Shown here one piece after another: positions 25,097 through 33,160 of a stretch of 64,000 nucleotides of DNA. Source of the DNA: Paracandidimonas soli (GTDB lineage Bacteria; Pseudomonadota; Gammaproteobacteria; Burkholderiales; Burkholderiaceae_B); contig NZ_SMBX01000005.1 of the NCBI RefSeq assembly GCF_004342005.1, forward strand, positions 62,001 to 126,000, read 5' to 3'. Below the pieces are notes generated by a model. It saw nothing but the letters and a program-made list of their open reading frames with translations. It had not been told where the DNA came from and ran no database searches. The translations under genes were made by a program, and so were the position numbers. The first letter of the stretch is position 1. Every line of letters starts with the position of its first letter.

Positions 25097-26065
25097 ATGT
25101 TCCATGGCGCGTTTGCCGAACATGGCCTTGGGGGATTTTCCGTGATAGCGGGTGAAGGCAACCGTGAAGTTGTTCGGATATTGATAGCCAACTTGCCAGG
25201 CGGCCTGCGCAACCTGATAGCCGGACTCCAGCAGGGCAAGCGCCTTGGTCATACGCAAATCCAGCAGCAGTCTCGCGGGCGTGCCGTTATACAGATGGAT
25301 CATGCCGTCTTTGAGCTTGTTCTTGTTGATGCCAACGGTGGTGGCAAGGTATTCGAGCGTGAGAGGTTTGTCCAGATGTTCGCCCATCATCTGCCGGGCT
25401 TGTTCGATGCGCTCGATCTCCGAAGGAGAGAAGGGCGATGCGCAGGCGCGGTGCTGGGGGGCGAGCAGATTGAATTGTTCGCTGAGCAGGCTGAGCGTGT
25501 GGATGTGCATGTCCAGGCGGGGTAGCTGCCCCTGGCCGGGCAGCAGGTGGCTGATCAAGGCCCTGGCGTGCGCCAGCGCCGAGGGAGTGCTGGCGCGAGA
25601 CGCCAGGCAGTTGAGCTGGTGGTTGCCCAGAATCCGGCTGGCGCGTTCCTGGCCGACGTATTTGGCGATCAGGGCCTCACTCACGATGATGCGCAACTGG
25701 GAGACGCAGTGCCCGGCTTCGTAGTGACGGTCGCCCGGGATGGCGCAAAACGATGTAATGGTGGTGTGACCCTTCTGGAATTCGAGACGAGTGGCGTCCC
25801 GGCATACATAGCGGGAGCGGCCTTTCATGCCGAGGGTGATGACCATGACGCGGCCCTTGTGCTGGCCGTTGGTTTCTTCGATCAGCGGGATGCGGGGGTG
25901 GTAGTGCAGCCGGTTGAGGCGAAGTCCGGGTTCCAGTTCGAGCAAGTCCTGATAGCAATGTCCCAGGTCGTCGGGCAACTGCTGCCGGGTCTTGCCGTCT
26001 CCCAGGCTGCTGTGGATACGGGGTTCGTCAACCGATAAGCGGCAGCAGCTTTTGCTCGTGCTCAC
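25094..26065 (-). CDS. AraC family regulator, PchR/AlcR-like (siderophore locus)
   Basis: The 323-residue protein has an N-terminal sensor domain and a C-terminal AraC double helix-turn-helix: LTLEYLATTVGINKNKLKDG followed by LLDLRMTKALALLESGYQVA and QAAWQVGYQYPNNFTVAFTR YHGKSP-type ending. PchR, YbtA and AlcR are relatives that activate receptor genes when the ferric siderophore is inside the cell. It is divergent from the methyltransferase gene; the shared gap holds two GCATAGGAAT repeats and a Fur box. It probably activates both the methyltransferase and the receptor genes. Confidence 0.87.
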   Translation of the reverse strand: MSTSKSCCRLSVDEPRIHSSLGDGKTRQQLPDDLGHCYQDLLELEPGLRLNRLHYHPRIPLIEETNGQHKGRVMVITLGMKGRSRYVCRDATRLEFQKGHTTITSFCAIPGDRHYEAGHCVSQLRIIVSEALIAKYVGQERASRILGNHQLNCLASRASTPSALAHARALISHLLPGQGQLPRLDMHIHTLSLLSEQFNLLAPQHRACASPFSPSEIERIEQARQMMGEHLDKPLTLEYLATTVGINKNKLKDGMIHLYNGTPARLLLDLRMTKALALLESGYQVAQAAWQVGYQYPNNFTVAFTRYHGKSPKAMFGKRAMEH

Positions 26066-26102
26066 GTTTTACCTCCGGCTTTCCCGCTGCAAGACGCATC
26101 TT

Positions 26103-26133
26103 GCATAGGAATGCGTGCGCATCGCATAGGAAT
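26103..26133 (+). promoter_or_regulatory. Direct repeats, probable AraC-type regulator site (methyltransferase side)
   Basis: GCATAGGAAT occurs at 26103-26112 and again at 26124-26133, a 21-bp period or two helical turns, as AraC-family dimers prefer. The second copy ends 90 nt before the methyltransferase ATG. The same motif pair, same period and same distance to the start is found before the TonB receptor at 30375-30405. Confidence 0.7.
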
Positions 26134-26134
26134 T

Positions 26135-26149
26135 TGAGAATGATTCTTA
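26135..26149. promoter_or_regulatory. Fur box in the divergent AraC/methyltransferase promoter
   Basis: TGAGAATGATTCTTA fits the 7-1-7 Fur model (TGAtAAT, one base, ATTaTCA) with 6 of 7 paired positions between arms. It lies one base after the second regulator repeat and overlaps TTGAGA, a likely -35, with TAGATA 16 nt on. Iron repression through Fur together with AraC-type activation is the usual control of siderophore uptake loci. Confidence 0.75.
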
Positions 26150-26222
26150 ATATTATAGATAAACAGGATGTCGAATTCCAGAAAACCCTGATGTCGTGAG
26201 TGGTTAAACAGGAGGAAAATCA

Positions 26223-27305
26223 ATGCGTTGCACAGACATTTCCGCGCGTTCGCCTTCGGCCTTGATGTCGCTTCATGCCCTGCAGCCCTGTTGGGACATG
26301 CAGTTGGCGGGCCTGGGGGCTGATGCCTTGCGCATGGCATTGGAAGCCGGGATGTTCACGCATCTGGAAGAGTTTGTCAGCGCTCCTGAACTGGCGCGAT
26401 GCCTGGGGCTGGAACCTGCGAATACGGGCTATTTCCTGGAACTGCTGTGGGGCATGGAAATGCTGGAGCGCAGACCGCGGGAGGGGGGTGGGATGGAGTA
26501 CCGCATGCATGTGGCGTTGCGGCCGTATCTGCACCCGGCATCCGGGCAGTACTGTGGCGATGCGCTGTTGTTCCGCCATCAGGTTTTGCGGCGGGTGGGC
26601 ATGCAACTGCAGGAGGAACTGCGCAATGGCGTGCCTGAGCCCAAGACTGTGGATCCGGTGGCAATGCAGCAGGGCTGGGCGCGGGCTGCCAAGATCCAGA
26701 TATCCCAGGAACAGCAGGCAGTCACGGCCCAGGTGGCCTGCGACATCCTGGGCCGGCAGCCGGAGTTCGCGCAGGCGCGCCGGATGCTGGATCTGGGTGG
26801 CGGCCCCGGTCTGGTGGCGATTGCCTTGGCGAAGCTGCGGCAGGGTCTGTCGGGCGTTGTCTTTGAGTATCCGCCGGTTGCGGCGGTCGCGCAGGACGCC
26901 ATCGAGCGCGCTGGCCTGGCCGGCCGCCTGCAGGCGCGAGGCGGCGACCTTGCGGCGGCCGATTTCGGCAGCGGCTACGACTTTATCTGGTGCTCTTCCG
27001 TGCTGCATTTCGTACCGAACATTCCTGCGGTGCTGGCGAGATTGCATGCGGCCTTGCGGCCTGGCGGGCTGCTGGTCTGCTGCCATGCCGAGATCGGCGG
27101 CGATGTGCGCCAGGCGCGGCCAGTACTGCAGTATTACCTGCATCTGCGCATGCAGGGGCGGCATGTGCTGCCGCGTGGCCGACTGGCATCGCTGCTGCGG
27201 GATGCGGGGTTTGCCCGCGTCGAGCAGATCGATGGCGTGTGTTTTCCGATGGCGCCTGTCGCCGTGCTGCTTGCCCGGAAGGGCGAGAGCAAGGATCCTG
27301 CCTGA
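26223..27305 (+). CDS. SAM-dependent methyltransferase (O-methyltransferase fold with dimerisation domain)
   Basis: The 360-residue protein has an N-terminal winged-helix dimerisation part (LEEFVSAPELARCLGLEPAN, then TGYFLELLWGMEMLE) and a Rossmann methyltransferase from about residue 180: motif I MLDLGGGPGLVAIALAK, acidic EYPP, and the motif IV region WCSSVLHFVPNIPAVLARLH. GGAGG lies 8 nt before the ATG. It stands alone in the Fur- and regulator-controlled divergent promoter, so it is probably part of siderophore metabolism, for example modifying or recognising an imported siderophore, but no substrate can be named. Confidence 0.82.
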   Translation: MRCTDISARSPSALMSLHALQPCWDMQLAGLGADALRMALEAGMFTHLEEFVSAPELARCLGLEPANTGYFLELLWGMEMLERRPREGGGMEYRMHVALRPYLHPASGQYCGDALLFRHQVLRRVGMQLQEELRNGVPEPKTVDPVAMQQGWARAAKIQISQEQQAVTAQVACDILGRQPEFAQARRMLDLGGGPGLVAIALAKLRQGLSGVVFEYPPVAAVAQDAIERAGLAGRLQARGGDLAAADFGSGYDFIWCSSVLHFVPNIPAVLARLHAALRPGGLLVCCHAEIGGDVRQARPVLQYYLHLRMQGRHVLPRGRLASLLRDAGFARVEQIDGVCFPMAPVAVLLARKGESKDPA

Positions 27306-27428
27306 GCACGCGCCCAAGCCAAGCCTCGGACTTCGGTCCGAGGTCAAGCGAGGCAGTGTTCATGCAGCGCCGCAGGCGCCCCTGCATGGTGGCGAAGAAG
27401 CTCCTGACTGCAGGCGGGAGTGACGCAC
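27303..27428. repeat. Structured extragenic repeat, copy B
   Basis: This is the second copy of the unit at 14167-14282. It begins at the methyltransferase stop, has a perfect hairpin CCTCGGAC-TTCG-GTCCGAGG at 27324-27343, the shared GAGGCAGTGTTCAT, and a second hairpin with arms CATGCAG and CTGCATG. It fills the gap before the convergent FmdE-like gene. Both hairpins differ in sequence from copy A but keep pairing. Confidence 0.6.
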
Positions 27429-27430
27429 GC

Positions 27431-28162
27431 TCAGATATCCCGGACCTGGATTAGCGCTGGGTCCTCCGCGTGCTCCAGCAGTATCCGCCTGACACGATCC
27501 TGCCACAAATCGGCGAAGCGTCCGCGCTCCTGCTCGGGCAGGGTGCCCGCGATGGCCTGGGGAAGCAGATCCTGCATCTCCGGACGGAATGGGACCGCCT
27601 CGATGTCGAGCGACAGGCCGACAGTTTTGCCAGTATCGCGTCTTCGCAGGGTCAGGAAGTCGTCGACTTCCTGCCTGTACATCAGCAGGTCCTGGCGCGA
27701 GAAGCGCCGGCTCTTGCCCATGCCATGGAAGCCGGTATCGCCGGCAGCGCCGGTGATCAGGGTCAGCACGGCCCCTGTGACCCCCGTGGTGCCTTCGGTT
27801 CCTCCGTTGCGGATGGCAATCTGGATGTCGCCGCGCACTGGCGTATCGTCGCCATACAGGCGCTTGAGTCCCCGCCGCGCCAGCAGGTAGGAACTGGCCA
27901 CCACTGCGCAAGAGTGGCCCGCCATCTTGACCGCGTCCAGATAGGTATATTGCATGATGCCATTTGCGGTGGCGCCCAGGAATTCGGCCAGCGGGTCTCG
28001 CATGGTGATGACCGGCGCCTGGGTGAAGAAATCGGGGTATTGCATTATGTGCTCCTCTGGCATTCCTCGTCCCTGCGCCTTGGCGATGGGCGGCAGGGCG
28101 CCTCCCAGCCCGGCGGCCGCGAGGGCGGCCAGTGTGTGTCGTTTCGGTAATGTGGTGTTCAT
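27431..28162 (-). CDS. Exported FmdE-like protein in siderophore locus
   Basis: The 243-residue protein has an export signal with KRHTLAALAAAGLGGALPPI, close to a Tat signal (KR instead of RR). The mature part carries YTYLDAVKMAGHSCAVVASS and VRGDIQIAIRNGGTEGTTGV, which resemble the FmdE domain (GHSC with a metal-binding role in formylmethanofuran dehydrogenase subunit E). A frame open to 28207 overlaps the receptor stop, but AGAGAGG before the ATG at 28162 decides the start. It follows the TonB receptor in the same operon. It may bind the metal or reduce it after uptake; this is inference. Confidence 0.6.
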   Translation of the reverse strand: MNTTLPKRHTLAALAAAGLGGALPPIAKAQGRGMPEEHIMQYPDFFTQAPVITMRDPLAEFLGATANGIMQYTYLDAVKMAGHSCAVVASSYLLARRGLKRLYGDDTPVRGDIQIAIRNGGTEGTTGVTGAVLTLITGAAGDTGFHGMGKSRRFSRQDLLMYRQEVDDFLTLRRRDTGKTVGLSLDIEAVPFRPEMQDLLPQAIAGTLPEQERGRFADLWQDRVRRILLEHAEDPALIQVRDI

Positions 28163-28203
28163 TGGAACCTCTCTGGTTGGGGGGGCGGGCACGCCCGCTG
28201 GCT

Positions 28204-30285
28204 TCACAGCTTCCAGCTCACGCGCACGCCGATCTCCCTGGGGGGGCTGTAGATAGTGACCAGGCCGTTCAGGAAGCCGACCGAGTCGTAGTGACGGTTG
28301 GCGACGTTATTGGCGTAGATGCTCAGTTCGACGTCCTTGAACATATAGCCGGCGCTCACATCGAGGACGCCAAAGCCGTTGCGTGAATATTCATTGGCGG
28401 CATCCAGGTAGATCTTGCTGGCGCCGTGCAGTCGCGCCTGCGCATACCAGCCGCGCGCGTCCTGGTAGCGCAGGCCGGCGTAGCCGCTGACGCGGGGCGA
28501 GAAGGCGTTGTCATTGCCGTCGTAGCTCTTGGCGCCGTCCTGGAATTCGCGGAACGTGCTGCGATTCAGAGCCAGGCCAGCCTGCAGGTTCCAGCCGGGC
28601 GCCAACTGGTAGTCGACGTCGAATTCCGCGCCGATGGAGCGTCCGGTGGCAGCGTTGGTGATGAAGACCTGGCCGGGCATTCCCATTTGCTGTACCTGCA
28701 TTTGCCGGATGTTCATGGCGTACAGCGCGGCACTGTAGCGCAGCGTGTTGTCCAGTACGGTGCCCTTGGCGCCGAGCTCGAACGCCCATACCTTTTCTGG
28801 CTCGTAATCGCGATAGGCGGGAGGCGAAAAAGCATTGAAGCCGCCGGCACGGTAGCCTTCCGACAAGCTGGCGTACAGATGGGTGTCAGGATTCAGGGCA
28901 TACTGCATGGCCAGCTTTGGAGAGAACTGCGTATAGTTGCGTGATTGTCGGTCCATGCCGGGCATGTCGAAGTGGATGCGGGTATGTTCCAGGCGGCCCC
29001 CTGCAACCAGAGACCAGGGCCCCGACAGCGGGATCGTCCAGTGCGTGAACAGGGCGGAAGTGCGCTGCCTCTGCAGTCCTGACGTCAGAATCAGGGCCAT
29101 GGGGGTTTTCTGGCTGAAGGACAGATCCTGCTCGTCGTCGTCCAGGTACAGTCCGGCCAGCCAGCGCGTCTCGCCCGCTTCGCCTCCCTCCAGGCGCAAT
29201 TCCTGCGACAGGGTGGTGAATTCGTGCCGTCGTCCGATGTGCATCATGTCGGCGGGCTGGAAATCGGTGTCTTGCTGCAGATCGTCCAAATAGGTGTTGC
29301 GCGCGGTGGTCGAGCGCAGGCGAATGCCGGAGTCGAAGCGGTGCGTGATGTCCAGCGACCAAGCGCGCGACGTGGAGCGGTTCCAGCCTTCGGTGCCGGA
29401 GCGTACTTCGGTGCGTTCCGGCGAGGCGGGAGAACCCCATAGCGAGGCCTGGTCGCGGTACTCGTTTTGCGTATAACGCAGAATGGCGTCGGTGCGGGTT
29501 CCGGGCGTCCAGCGCAAGGCGAACCGGCCACTGCGCCGCAGCTGGCCGCCGTCCTTCTGGCCCAGCCACGTGTTTTCCAGAAAGCCGTCCTTGCGGCTGA
29601 AGGATCCCGCTACTCCCAGGAACAGCTGATCCTGGACCACCGGATGGCTGAGGTCGAACCGGACGGCCCGCCGGTCGTAGTTGCCGGCCTCGGCGGAGAT
29701 GAACGCGTATGGTGCGTTATCCGGCTTGCGCGTCGTGATGCTGATGACCCCCGCTTCCGCGTTGCGGCCGTACAGAGTCGATTGAGGCCCCTTCAGGACC
29801 TCTACCTGTTCAACGCCCAGCAGCGGGTCGTCGAACCCTTGTCCGCGCAATGTGGCGACCCCGTCGACGATCAGCGCGACGGAGGAGGAAAAGGAGGTCA
29901 CATTGGCATTCAGGCCGCGGATGACGGGTGGCATCAGGCCCGACTGCCCCATGGACTGAAAACTCAGGCCGCTGACCATGCCTGGCAGCACGTCCAGGCT
30001 TTGTGCGCCTTTCTCTTCGAGCGCCTGTCCATCGACGACGGTGATGGATGCGGGCACGGTCAGGAGATCCTCATCCTGCTTTTGCGCGCGAACGATGATG
30101 GGGGACAGTCCGGCGGCCTGATGGATTTCCGAAGGACGGCTCGTTGGTTGCTGGTCCTGCCAGGATTGCCCCTGCGCCTGGCCAAGGAGGCCCATCTGGA
30201 TGAGGGCTACCCCGCACATTGCCGTGGCTGTGCGCAGGTGGGGGCATCTGTGGCTCAGAGCATGTGTGCGGGATGTGTGTTCCAT
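28204..30285 (-). CDS. TonB-dependent siderophore receptor, FyuA-like
   Basis: The 693-residue outer membrane receptor has a signal peptide ending near AQGQS, a TonB-box-like LSPIIVRAQK, a plug domain (PASITVVDGQALEEKGAQSL, VEVLKGPQSTLYGRNAEAGV) and a 22-strand barrel ending in a terminal aromatic pattern (EIGVRVSWKL). Plug and barrel features such as AGVISITTRKP and YASLSEGYRAGGFN resemble FyuA/FptA-type receptors for phenolate-thiazoline siderophores. The regulator repeats at 30375-30405 lie 90 bp upstream. With the FptX-like transporter next door it forms a complete ferric-siderophore import route; no biosynthetic genes are in the window. Confidence 0.88.
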   Translation of the reverse strand: MEHTSRTHALSHRCPHLRTATAMCGVALIQMGLLGQAQGQSWQDQQPTSRPSEIHQAAGLSPIIVRAQKQDEDLLTVPASITVVDGQALEEKGAQSLDVLPGMVSGLSFQSMGQSGLMPPVIRGLNANVTSFSSSVALIVDGVATLRGQGFDDPLLGVEQVEVLKGPQSTLYGRNAEAGVISITTRKPDNAPYAFISAEAGNYDRRAVRFDLSHPVVQDQLFLGVAGSFSRKDGFLENTWLGQKDGGQLRRSGRFALRWTPGTRTDAILRYTQNEYRDQASLWGSPASPERTEVRSGTEGWNRSTSRAWSLDITHRFDSGIRLRSTTARNTYLDDLQQDTDFQPADMMHIGRRHEFTTLSQELRLEGGEAGETRWLAGLYLDDDEQDLSFSQKTPMALILTSGLQRQRTSALFTHWTIPLSGPWSLVAGGRLEHTRIHFDMPGMDRQSRNYTQFSPKLAMQYALNPDTHLYASLSEGYRAGGFNAFSPPAYRDYEPEKVWAFELGAKGTVLDNTLRYSAALYAMNIRQMQVQQMGMPGQVFITNAATGRSIGAEFDVDYQLAPGWNLQAGLALNRSTFREFQDGAKSYDGNDNAFSPRVSGYAGLRYQDARGWYAQARLHGASKIYLDAANEYSRNGFGVLDVSAGYMFKDVELSIYANNVANRHYDSVGFLNGLVTIYSPPREIGVRVSWKL

Positions 30286-30374
30286 CTCGGGTACGTTCCT
30301 TTATCCGTGGCGGTTGATAGGCGTATGGAGGCTTCTGGTCATGATAGATACGAATGCAAATGCTTGAGATTCAT

Positions 30375-30405
30375 ATTTCTATGAAAAGAGATGTCATTCC
30401 TATGC
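30375..30405 (-). promoter_or_regulatory. Direct repeats, probable AraC-type regulator site (receptor side)
   Basis: On the minus strand GCATAGGAAT (30405-30396) and TCATAGAAAT (30384-30375) repeat with a 21-bp period; the second ends 90 nt before the receptor ATG. Sequence, period and distance match the site at 26103-26133. A Fur box is not obvious here; the best candidate, around 30353-30367, matches only about half the consensus. Confidence 0.7.
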
Positions 30406-30482
30406 GATTCATTGAATTCGGCGCCACGACGCCGACGGCAGGGGCACACTTGAAGCCATTGAATGGAATAGGGAAGGTCCTC

Positions 30483-31739
30483 ATGACCAGGATGCGTCTG
30501 CTTGGACTGCAGTTGCTGTTTGGATGGATGAATCTGGCGCTGGCTGTGCCGGCGATCTACCTGATGTTCGGCATGCCGGTGGTAATGCGCCAGCATGGCT
30601 GGAGCGGTACGGAGATCGGGCTGTTTCAACTCGCGGCGCTGCCGGCGCTCTTCAAGTTCCTGTTTGCCGTGCCGGTGCAGCGCGTGCGGCTGGGGAGCGG
30701 GCACTTCGCGCATTGGCTGCTGATGCTGTGCGCGGTGCTGCTGGCGCTGTATTGGCAGTTGGGCAGGGAAAATCTGATCGACGATCGCCTCATGCTGTTC
30801 ACGCTGACGTTTGCAATCAGCATCGCGGCCACCTGGGCTGATATCCCGTTGAACGCGCTGGCGGTGCGGTGGCTGCCGCGCGATGAACAACTGCGTGCGG
30901 GCAGTATCCGTTCGGCGGCGATGTTCCTGGGAGCGATCGTGGGCGGCGGCGTCCTGATCGTCATACAGGCGCGCCAGGGCTGGCAGGCGCCGTTCTGGCT
31001 GATGGGCGTCGGGCTGGTGTTGGGGATGCTGCCGTTTCTGGCGCTGCGTTCCTGGACTGCGCCGAGGATGGCGATGGACGAGGACGATGCGCCAGAGCCA
31101 TGCGTGCTGGCGGACTGGAAGGGGTTTTTCAGCCAGCCCGGCGCAAGGCAGTGGACGCTATTGCTGCTGACCAGTTTCCCCTTCATCGGGGCGGTGTGGC
31201 TGTATCTGAAGCCTCTGATGCTGGACCAGGGCATGGCACTCGAGCGTGTCGCCTTCATCGTCGGCATCGTGGGGGGCCTGACCGGCGCGTTGTTCAGCCT
31301 GATCGGCGGCCGGCTGATCCCGTTGCTGGGGATTGCGCGCGCCATCGTGCTGTATCTGCTGGTGGCGCTGGGCGCGCTGATCCTGCTGACGCTGAGCATC
31401 TGGACCCCGCTGGAAGGAGAAGCCTGGCTGATTGCTTGCGCGATCCTTGTTGCGGCAGGCATGGGCATGGTGTCGGCGTTGATGTTCGGATTGACGATGT
31501 TTTTCACCAGGCGCCAGCGCAATGCGATGGATTACGGTCTGCAGGTCACGCTGTTCACAGCGTCCCGGCTGGCTGTACCGGTGTTTGCGGGCATGCTGCT
31601 CGATGTGCTGGGCTATGGCGGCATGCTGATGGTGCTTACGCTGGGTGTGCTGGCCGCCTTTGGCATCGCCTGCCGCGTGCGTGAAACAGTGGCGCGCTCC
31701 ACGCAGCCGATGCTGGCGGGGCGGGATGAGAGCGCATAG
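30483..31739 (+). CDS. MFS transporter, RhtX/FptX-like siderophore permease
   Basis: The 418-residue protein has 12 predicted membrane helices and starts MTRMRLLGLQLLFGWMNLAL, followed by VPAIYLMFGMPVVMRQHGWSGTEIG-type helix 1-2 as in RhtX/FptX single-component permeases that move ferric siderophores across the inner membrane. AAGG sits 6 nt before the ATG at 30483; the frame is open to 30354 but that part covers the regulator site. It is divergent from the FyuA-like receptor and thus likely under the same regulator. Confidence 0.75.
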   Translation: MTRMRLLGLQLLFGWMNLALAVPAIYLMFGMPVVMRQHGWSGTEIGLFQLAALPALFKFLFAVPVQRVRLGSGHFAHWLLMLCAVLLALYWQLGRENLIDDRLMLFTLTFAISIAATWADIPLNALAVRWLPRDEQLRAGSIRSAAMFLGAIVGGGVLIVIQARQGWQAPFWLMGVGLVLGMLPFLALRSWTAPRMAMDEDDAPEPCVLADWKGFFSQPGARQWTLLLLTSFPFIGAVWLYLKPLMLDQGMALERVAFIVGIVGGLTGALFSLIGGRLIPLLGIARAIVLYLLVALGALILLTLSIWTPLEGEAWLIACAILVAAGMGMVSALMFGLTMFFTRRQRNAMDYGLQVTLFTASRLAVPVFAGMLLDVLGYGGMLMVLTLGVLAAFGIACRVRETVARSTQPMLAGRDESA

Positions 31740-31809
31740 TTTTTTATGCTCCCCTCGCGGGGGGATTGCGCAAGGCATGCATGCCGGCGCATTTGTACAA
31801 GGGCGTGTC

Positions 31810-32988
31810 ATGAACACTGAAAGCCGACACTCTGATTCGCTGGCCGGCCTGTCCTTCCTGTTGGTGATGGCCATGGGCATGCCGATGATGATCTTCTATG
31901 CCATCGGCATCCTCGGGCCGGCCCTGATCCTCGATCTGGATATATCCCGCCAGCAACTGGGGTGGCTGATCACCAGCACATTCGGGTTTGCCGCCGTCCT
32001 GTCGCCCTGGGCCGGCGCACTGGTGCAGCGTGTAGGCGCCTTCAAGGGGATGGTGGGGCTGTTTCTATTGGTGGGGGTCTCCTTCGCCCTGATGGGCGCC
32101 TTGCCGGGATTTGGCGGGCTGGTCACGGCGCTGTTGTTTTGCGGGGTCGCCCAATCGCTGGCCAATCCGGCCACGAACCAGCTCATTGCCCAGCAGGTTC
32201 CCGCGCCCAGCAAGGCGGGCATCGTCGGCCTCAAGCAGTCCGGAGTCCAGGCTGCTGCATTGCTGGCGGGAGCGGCGCTGCCGCCGATGGCACTGGCCTG
32301 GGGGTGGCGTGCGGCATTGGCGGCCTGGGCGCCGGTTGCCTTGCTAATGGCTGCCCTGGTGGTACGCTGGGTGCCGCCCCGCGTCACGGCGGAGCAGCGC
32401 TTTTCATTACGCGTGCATGCTCCGAACCGGTGGCTGTGGATGTTGATGGCCATTCAGCTTTGCGCGGGTTTGGCGCTGTCCTCCTTCATGACCTTTCTGG
32501 GGGTTTACGCCGATCAGCAAGGAGTCTCCGCGCAGGCCATCGGGGCCATGGTCAGCGGCTTTGGCATCATGGGCATTCTCTCGCGCGTGCTGCTCACGCC
32601 GGTCGGCGCCAGGCTGCCCGATGCCTCCATTTTGCTTGGTGTGCTGTTCGTGCTCGCGGGCCTGGCATTGATGATCATGCGGCTTGCCAGTCCTCAGCAG
32701 CATTGGCCGCTGTGGCTGGGGGTTGTCGGGATGGGCCTTACCGTCGCGGCCAGCAATGCCATCGCCATGAGCATGTTGTTGCACGACGCGCGGTTTGGCG
32801 CCGCCGCCGCCTCGGCGGGCATGCTGTCGGCGGGTTTTTTCGGCGGGTTTGCCTTCGGTCCTCCCGCATTCGGGTGGCTGCTGGCGCGTACCGATGATTT
32901 CACGGCAGCCTGGTATAGCCTGGCTGCGATTCTGACGGCGGGTGCGCTGTTGTGCGTCCTGCTGCTGCTCATGCGCCGGCGGAAATGA
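31810..32988 (+). CDS. MFS transporter of unknown substrate (siderophore locus)
   Basis: The 392-residue, 12-helix protein starts MNTESRHSDSLAGLSFLLVM and has LGWLITSTFGFAAVLSPWAG in helix 2 and GIVGLKQSGVQAAALLAGAA in helix 5, a pattern of the CynX/NimT-like and related MFS groups. It lies 70 bp after the FptX-like gene on the same strand and may be co-transcribed. A role in exporting the emptied siderophore or in importing a second ligand is possible; nothing in the sequence decides. Confidence 0.8.
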   Translation: MNTESRHSDSLAGLSFLLVMAMGMPMMIFYAIGILGPALILDLDISRQQLGWLITSTFGFAAVLSPWAGALVQRVGAFKGMVGLFLLVGVSFALMGALPGFGGLVTALLFCGVAQSLANPATNQLIAQQVPAPSKAGIVGLKQSGVQAAALLAGAALPPMALAWGWRAALAAWAPVALLMAALVVRWVPPRVTAEQRFSLRVHAPNRWLWMLMAIQLCAGLALSSFMTFLGVYADQQGVSAQAIGAMVSGFGIMGILSRVLLTPVGARLPDASILLGVLFVLAGLALMIMRLASPQQHWPLWLGVVGMGLTVAASNAIAMSMLLHDARFGAAAASAGMLSAGFFGGFAFGPPAFGWLLARTDDFTAAWYSLAAILTAGALLCVLLLLMRRRK

Positions 32989-33160
32989 CTATCACGCAGG
33001 CGTGTTCCCCATGGCGCGATCCACGCCCATTGCTGCACCGCCCCTTGCGGACAAACTCCCGGAACCGTAAACTTTGCGCCGGCTGGCGGCTTGCCGTTCC
33101 GCCGCCATAGAACAAGCAATAAGCCGTCCGCAGGCAAACACTAGAAAAGGCCCGACCTCC

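Noticed and set aside
30353-30367. Fur box before the FyuA-like receptor
   Set aside because: Only about 8 of 15 positions match the consensus; not listed as a feature although iron control is likely.
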